This document shows, piece by piece, positions 61,229-64,000 of a DNA stretch of 64,000 nucleotides (within the stretch, counting starts at the first letter, position 1; each line of letters begins with the position of its first letter). Source of the stretch: Vannielia litorea (GTDB lineage: Bacteria; Pseudomonadota; Alphaproteobacteria; Rhodobacterales; Rhodobacteraceae); the NCBI RefSeq assembly GCF_900142295.1, contig NZ_FSRL01000001.1, positions 1,302,001 to 1,366,000 on the forward strand. The letters run 5' to 3'. The position numbers and the translations under genes are program-made. Below the pieces are notes generated by a model that saw only the letters and a program-made list of their open reading frames with translations, was not told where the DNA came from and did no database searches.

Positions 61229-61672
61229 ATGCTCGACAAGACAGTAATGGACGCGGCCGCACTTGAGCACTTCATCGACACCGAGTTTGCCCAGGTCAAG
61301 GGCGAGTTCATGGTCGAGGAGATCACCGCGGATGGCGTCGTGGTCCGGCTTCTGACCTCCGCCAAGCACCTGCGCCCCGGCGGCACGATCTCCGGCCCTG
61401 CGATGTTCGGCCTTGCGGACGTCGGGATGTATTTCGCCATCCTCTCCCGGATCGGTCCGGTGGCCCTGACCGTAACCACCAACTGCTCGATCGACTTCAT
61501 GCGCAAGCCGGAGGCCGGGCGCGACCTGATCTGCGAAACCCGGCTGCTGAAACTGGGGCGCACGCTGGCCGTGGGGGAGTGCCACCTGCGCTCGGAAGGG
61601 CGCACGGAGGTGGTGGCCCGCGCCAGCCTGACCTACGCAATCCCGCCGAAACGGCCGGAAAATATGGGGTAA
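61229..61672 (+). CDS. hotdog-fold thioesterase (PaaI-like)
   Basis: A 147-residue protein with a hotdog fold of the PaaI/4HBT group. The catalytic region is seen in GGTISGPAMFGLADVGMYFAIL, followed by TTNCSIDFMRKPEAGRDLIC and a C-terminal strand. Such enzymes hydrolyse acyl-CoA thioesters; substrate unknown. The ATG at 61229 follows a GAGGGG site. It is divergent from the ECHDC3-type gene and followed by rplM. Confidence 0.82.
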   Translation: MLDKTVMDAAALEHFIDTEFAQVKGEFMVEEITADGVVVRLLTSAKHLRPGGTISGPAMFGLADVGMYFAILSRIGPVALTVTTNCSIDFMRKPEAGRDLICETRLLKLGRTLAVGECHLRSEGRTEVVARASLTYAIPPKRPENMG

Positions 61673-61729
61673 AATAATACCTTTATTGCAAGCCATTGAT
61701 GTTATGGCGGTTTTCGGAGATCACCCCTC

Positions 61730-61757
61730 TTGACTGGCCGCGACGAATGCTTAGAAC
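61730..61757 (+). promoter_or_regulatory. promoter candidate for rplM-rpsI
   Basis: TTGACT at 61730-61735 and TAGAAC at 61752-61757 are 16 bases apart. It leaves an untranslated leader of about 50 bases before the rplM start at 61813. Confidence 0.5.
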
Positions 61758-61812
61758 GGCGCAATCGAATGCCAAGGGAGCCTGAGCGGGCACCCACCAA
61801 GAGGAACGACCG

Positions 61813-62271
61813 ATGAAAACCTTTTCTGCCACTCCGGCGGACATCGACAAGAAATGGATCCTGATCGACGCCGAGGGCGTGGTTCTGGGCCGTCTTGCCT
61901 CGATCGTCGCCATGCGCCTTCGCGGCAAGCACAAAGCCACCTTCACCCCCTCCCAGGACATGGGTGACAACGTCATCATCATCAACGCCGACAAGGTGCA
62001 GATGACGGGCAAGAAGCGCGAAGAGAAGTTCTACTGGCACACCGGCCACCCCGGCGGGATCAAGAGCCGCACCAAGGCCCAGATCCTCGAGGGGGCCCAC
62101 CCCGAGCGCGTCGTGACCCAGGCGGTCAAGCGCATGCTCCCGGGTAACCGCCTGAGCCGCCAGCAGATGACCAACCTGCGCGTCTATGCCGGCGCCGAGC
62201 ACCCCCACGAGGCCCAGAGCCCCGAGGTGCTGGACGTTAAATCCATGAACAAGAAGAACACGAGGGTCTGA
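61813..62271 (+). CDS. rplM: 50S ribosomal protein L13
   Basis: A 152-residue L13. Hallmarks are [17 protein letters not shown] near the N-terminus, [18 protein letters not shown] and [17 protein letters not shown]. The C-terminal extension to [14 protein letters not shown] is normal for the alphaproteobacteria. ATG 61813 has an AGAGGAACGA site. It is followed by rpsI five bases later, the usual pair. Confidence 0.98.
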   Translation: MKTFSATPADIDKKWILIDAEGVVLGRLASIVAMRLRGKHKATFTPSQDMGDNVIIINADKVQMTGKKREEKFYWHTGHPGGIKSRTKAQILEGAHPERVVTQAVKRMLPGNRLSRQQMTNLRVYAGAEHPHEAQSPEVLDVKSMNKKNTRV

Positions 62272-62276
62272 ATCAG

Positions 62277-62765
62277 ATGGCTGACCAGGTGAATTCGCTC
62301 GAAGAGCTGGGCACGGTCGCTGAAGGCAGCGCTCCCGTGACCGAAGAGATCGTCAACCGTGGCCCCGTCCGCGACGAGCTGGGCCGTGCCTATGCCACCG
62401 GCAAACGGAAGGATGCGGTCGCCCGCGTCTGGATCAAGCCGGGCTCCGGCAAGGTCATCGTGAACGGCAAGGACCAGGACCAGTACTTTGCCCGTCCGGT
62501 GCTGCAACTCATCCTTCGCCAGCCCTTCCAGGTTGCTGGCGTCGAGGGCGAGTTCGACGTGCACGCCACCGTCAAGGGCGGCGGCCTGACCGGACAGGCC
62601 GGTGCGGTGAAGCACGGAATTTCCAAGGCCCTGCAGCTCTACGAGCCCTCGCTCCGTGGTGCACTCAAGGCGGCCGGCTTCCTCACCCGCGACAGCCGCG
62701 TGGTCGAGCGCAAGAAGTACGGCAAGCCGAAGGCGCGCAAGAGCTTCCAGTTCTCCAAGCGCTGA
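62277..62765 (+). CDS. rpsI: 30S ribosomal protein S9
   Basis: A 162-residue S9 with an alphaproteobacterial N-terminal extension of about 35 residues before the conserved core ([18 protein letters not shown]). The core contains [19 protein letters not shown] and the C-terminus ends in [11 protein letters not shown], which reaches the P-site tRNA. It follows rplM by five bases and is closed by a strong terminator at 62789. Confidence 0.98.
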   Translation: MADQVNSLEELGTVAEGSAPVTEEIVNRGPVRDELGRAYATGKRKDAVARVWIKPGSGKVIVNGKDQDQYFARPVLQLILRQPFQVAGVEGEFDVHATVKGGGLTGQAGAVKHGISKALQLYEPSLRGALKAAGFLTRDSRVVERKKYGKPKARKSFQFSKR

Positions 62766-62788
62766 GGCTGGTTTCTGTCGACCGAGAG

Positions 62789-62814
62789 GGGCGTCCATCA
62801 AGGGCGCCCTTTTT
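62789..62814 (+). terminator. intrinsic terminator after rpsI
   Basis: GGGCGTCC pairs with GGGCGCCC (one G-T pair) around ATCAA, giving an 8-bp stem followed by five T. It lies 23 bases after the rpsI stop. Confidence 0.88.
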
Positions 62815-62874
62815 GTTTGGCGAGTCGACGGCTGGCCAGTAAGCTCCGGGCAGGTCAACCAGGGAGGGTCATGG

Positions 62875-63315
62875 ATGCCCCCGGCCACGGACGAGCCCGT
62901 GAAAAGGTTCTATCTCGAGAACGCCTGGCCAACGGCCGCGGGAGCCCGCTATGGCGGCACCTACAGCGTGGCGCAGGTACAGCACAGGACTGCGGCGTCA
63001 GGCAAGGAAGAGCACCACTTCACCATCACGTTGCAGGATGCGCCAATTGCATCCGTCTCGGGTGTAGTCGAGCTTGGTGCCCCGGTTCAGCGGCAGTCCG
63101 CGACGGAGGAGGTGGCCTTCTGCTTCCAGAAGATCATCTGGACCAACGCCAGGGCGGCGCGTGCCGAGACGATGCTGCTTCCCCGGATCGGGCAACGCTT
63201 CCGGCTTCTCCTGAACGGCCGGACCAGGCTCGAAGGGACGCTGAAGGCGGCCCGCAGCCTCGGGGCAGGCGGGGAGCTGTGCGAGGTCCTGATCTCCGAC
63301 GCCCGGCGGCACTGA
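62875..63315 (+). CDS. protein of unknown function
   Basis: A 146-residue soluble protein rich in beta strands. I do not recognise a family; short segments such as GQRFRLLLNGRTRLEG and EVLISDARRH suggest a small beta domain, but the match to PilZ is too weak to claim. The ATG at 62875 has a GGGAGG site. It stands alone between the ribosomal terminator and the transporter gene. Confidence 0.6.
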   Translation: MPPATDEPVKRFYLENAWPTAAGARYGGTYSVAQVQHRTAASGKEEHHFTITLQDAPIASVSGVVELGAPVQRQSATEEVAFCFQKIIWTNARAARAETMLLPRIGQRFRLLLNGRTRLEGTLKAARSLGAGGELCEVLISDARRH

Positions 63316-63531
63316 CGCAGCATGATCCAACGGACCCATTGACAGGGCCGCACCCCTGACCTATATCTGAGGTGATCTCCTGGGGCGTGTTTCGTTGGAA
63401 GCGCGCCCCATTTGATTCTCTCCCCACGTCATCCAATTCATTTCTGCGCCGCCGCAAATCTCCCCTTGAGCGTGCCCGCATTTCGCATAACGTTGCCAAG
63501 ACGTTGACGCACCATCGCGGGGGACAGGCGA

Positions 63532-64000
63532 TTGAGCGCAGGCCACGGGCTGAGCGAGAAGCAAAAGGGGTTGCTGCTGGCCGCGCCGCCGGGGCTCTAT
63601 GCCATCCTGCTGCTGGCGGTCCCGCTGGGTGCAGTGGTCCTCTTGTCGTTCTGGAGCCAGGACTTTCTGACGCTGGACCGGACCTTCACCCTCAAGAACT
63701 ACCGCGAGGCCTTCTCCGAGCCGCTCTACATGCTGCTGCTGGGCCGGTCGCTGATGATCTCAGCTGCCGTCACCATCGCCACCGTGGTTCTGGCCTTTCC
63801 GATCGCCTATTTCGTGTCGTTTCACGTGCGGCCCGAGCGCAAGTCGCTCTGGATCTTTCTCATCACCATCCCGTTCTGGACCAGCTACCTGATCCGGGTG
63901 TTCCTGTGGAAGGTGATCCTGGGCTACAACGGCGTCTTCAACTCGGCGCTCCTCGGGATGGGCTTCATCGACGAACCGCTGACCTTCATCCTCTACAATG
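63532..64000 (+). CDS. polyamine-type ABC transporter permease (PotB-like), 3' end outside window
   Basis: The first 156 codons of an inner-membrane permease. Reading from TTG 63532 there is a short cytoplasmic region, a first transmembrane helix (GLYAILLLAVPLGAVVLLSF), a periplasmic loop with FTLKNYREAFSEPLY, and further helices including FLITIPFWTSYLIRVFLW, the PotB/PotH signature. It imports putrescine, spermidine or a relative, with partners beyond the right edge. The frame is open to position 64000. A GGGGGA site precedes the start. The 216 bases before it (63316-63531) show no gene. Confidence 0.88.
   Translation, partial: MSAGHGLSEKQKGLLLAAPPGLYAILLLAVPLGAVVLLSFWSQDFLTLDRTFTLKNYREAFSEPLYMLLLGRSLMISAAVTIATVVLAFPIAYFVSFHVRPERKSLWIFLITIPFWTSYLIRVFLWKVILGYNGVFNSALLGMGFIDEPLTFILYN

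Noticed and set aside
62875..63315. PilZ domain in the unknown protein after rpsI
   Set aside because: The RxxxR and DxSxxG motifs needed for cyclic-di-GMP binding are not visible.

Overview
The window reads as ordinary chromosome of a GC-rich alphaproteobacterium, most likely of the Rhodobacterales (Roseobacter/Rhodobacter) group. The reasons are a suf operon headed by an IscR with a single cysteine, an Irr-type palindrome in front of it, a ChpT phosphotransferase with a perfect CtrA box nearby, an OlsBA ornithine-lipid pair, three IalB-family proteins, and very strong use of C or G at third codon positions. I saw no transposase, integrase, CRISPR array, prophage gene or rRNA.

Layout. 1-1813 (minus strand): a TusA-like protein cut by the window edge, an HD-domain hydrolase coupled to a small unknown gene, and an alpha/beta hydrolase. 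1875-11508 (plus): the iron-sulfur assembly operon iscR, short cysteine desulfurase, sufB, UPF0145, FkbM methyltransferase, membrane protein, sufC, sufD, two Yip1-like membrane proteins, sufS. A tRNA-Arg(CCG) follows. 11912-32366 (plus): a four-gene operon IalB, TpsB pore, IalB, and a giant TpsA exoprotein of about 5927 residues. It is a two-partner secretion system bracketed by IalB-family periplasmic proteins and is the most striking locus here. 32433-35273 (minus): glycosyltransferase, luciferase-like monooxygenase, and a YcbK-type Tat protein. 35662-40457 (plus): a YcbB-type L,D-transpeptidase followed by an LpxD-ACP-ketoacyl synthase module and a Nudix hydrolase. 40482-41657: a third IalB gene (minus), with an upstream intergenic region that holds a well-formed candidate small RNA and a second minus-strand terminator.

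41658-49119: HerA-like ATPase, dienelactone hydrolase, SnoaL-like protein, CorC/TlyC-type membrane protein, polyamine-type binding protein, DinB protein and a DUF481 outer-membrane protein. 49231-57075: an unknown protein, two HupE-like membrane proteins, proA, chpT and DUF3553 (divergent), a CtrA box, olsB-olsA, an 11-bp tandem repeat, thiE, a TfoX-domain protein and trmJ. 57144-64000: heme A synthase, M32 carboxypeptidase, an unknown protein, an ECHDC3-type hydratase homologue divergent from a thioesterase, rplM-rpsI with promoter and terminator, an unknown protein, and the start of a PotB-type permease cut by the window edge.

Working together: the suf genes supply sulfur and build Fe-S clusters under iron control. 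The 11912-32366 operon should export and display one enormous repetitive adhesin-like protein whose only two cysteines sit near its C-terminus. Much of the remainder concerns the cell envelope (L,D-transpeptidase, LpxD module, ornithine lipids, DUF481, IalB).
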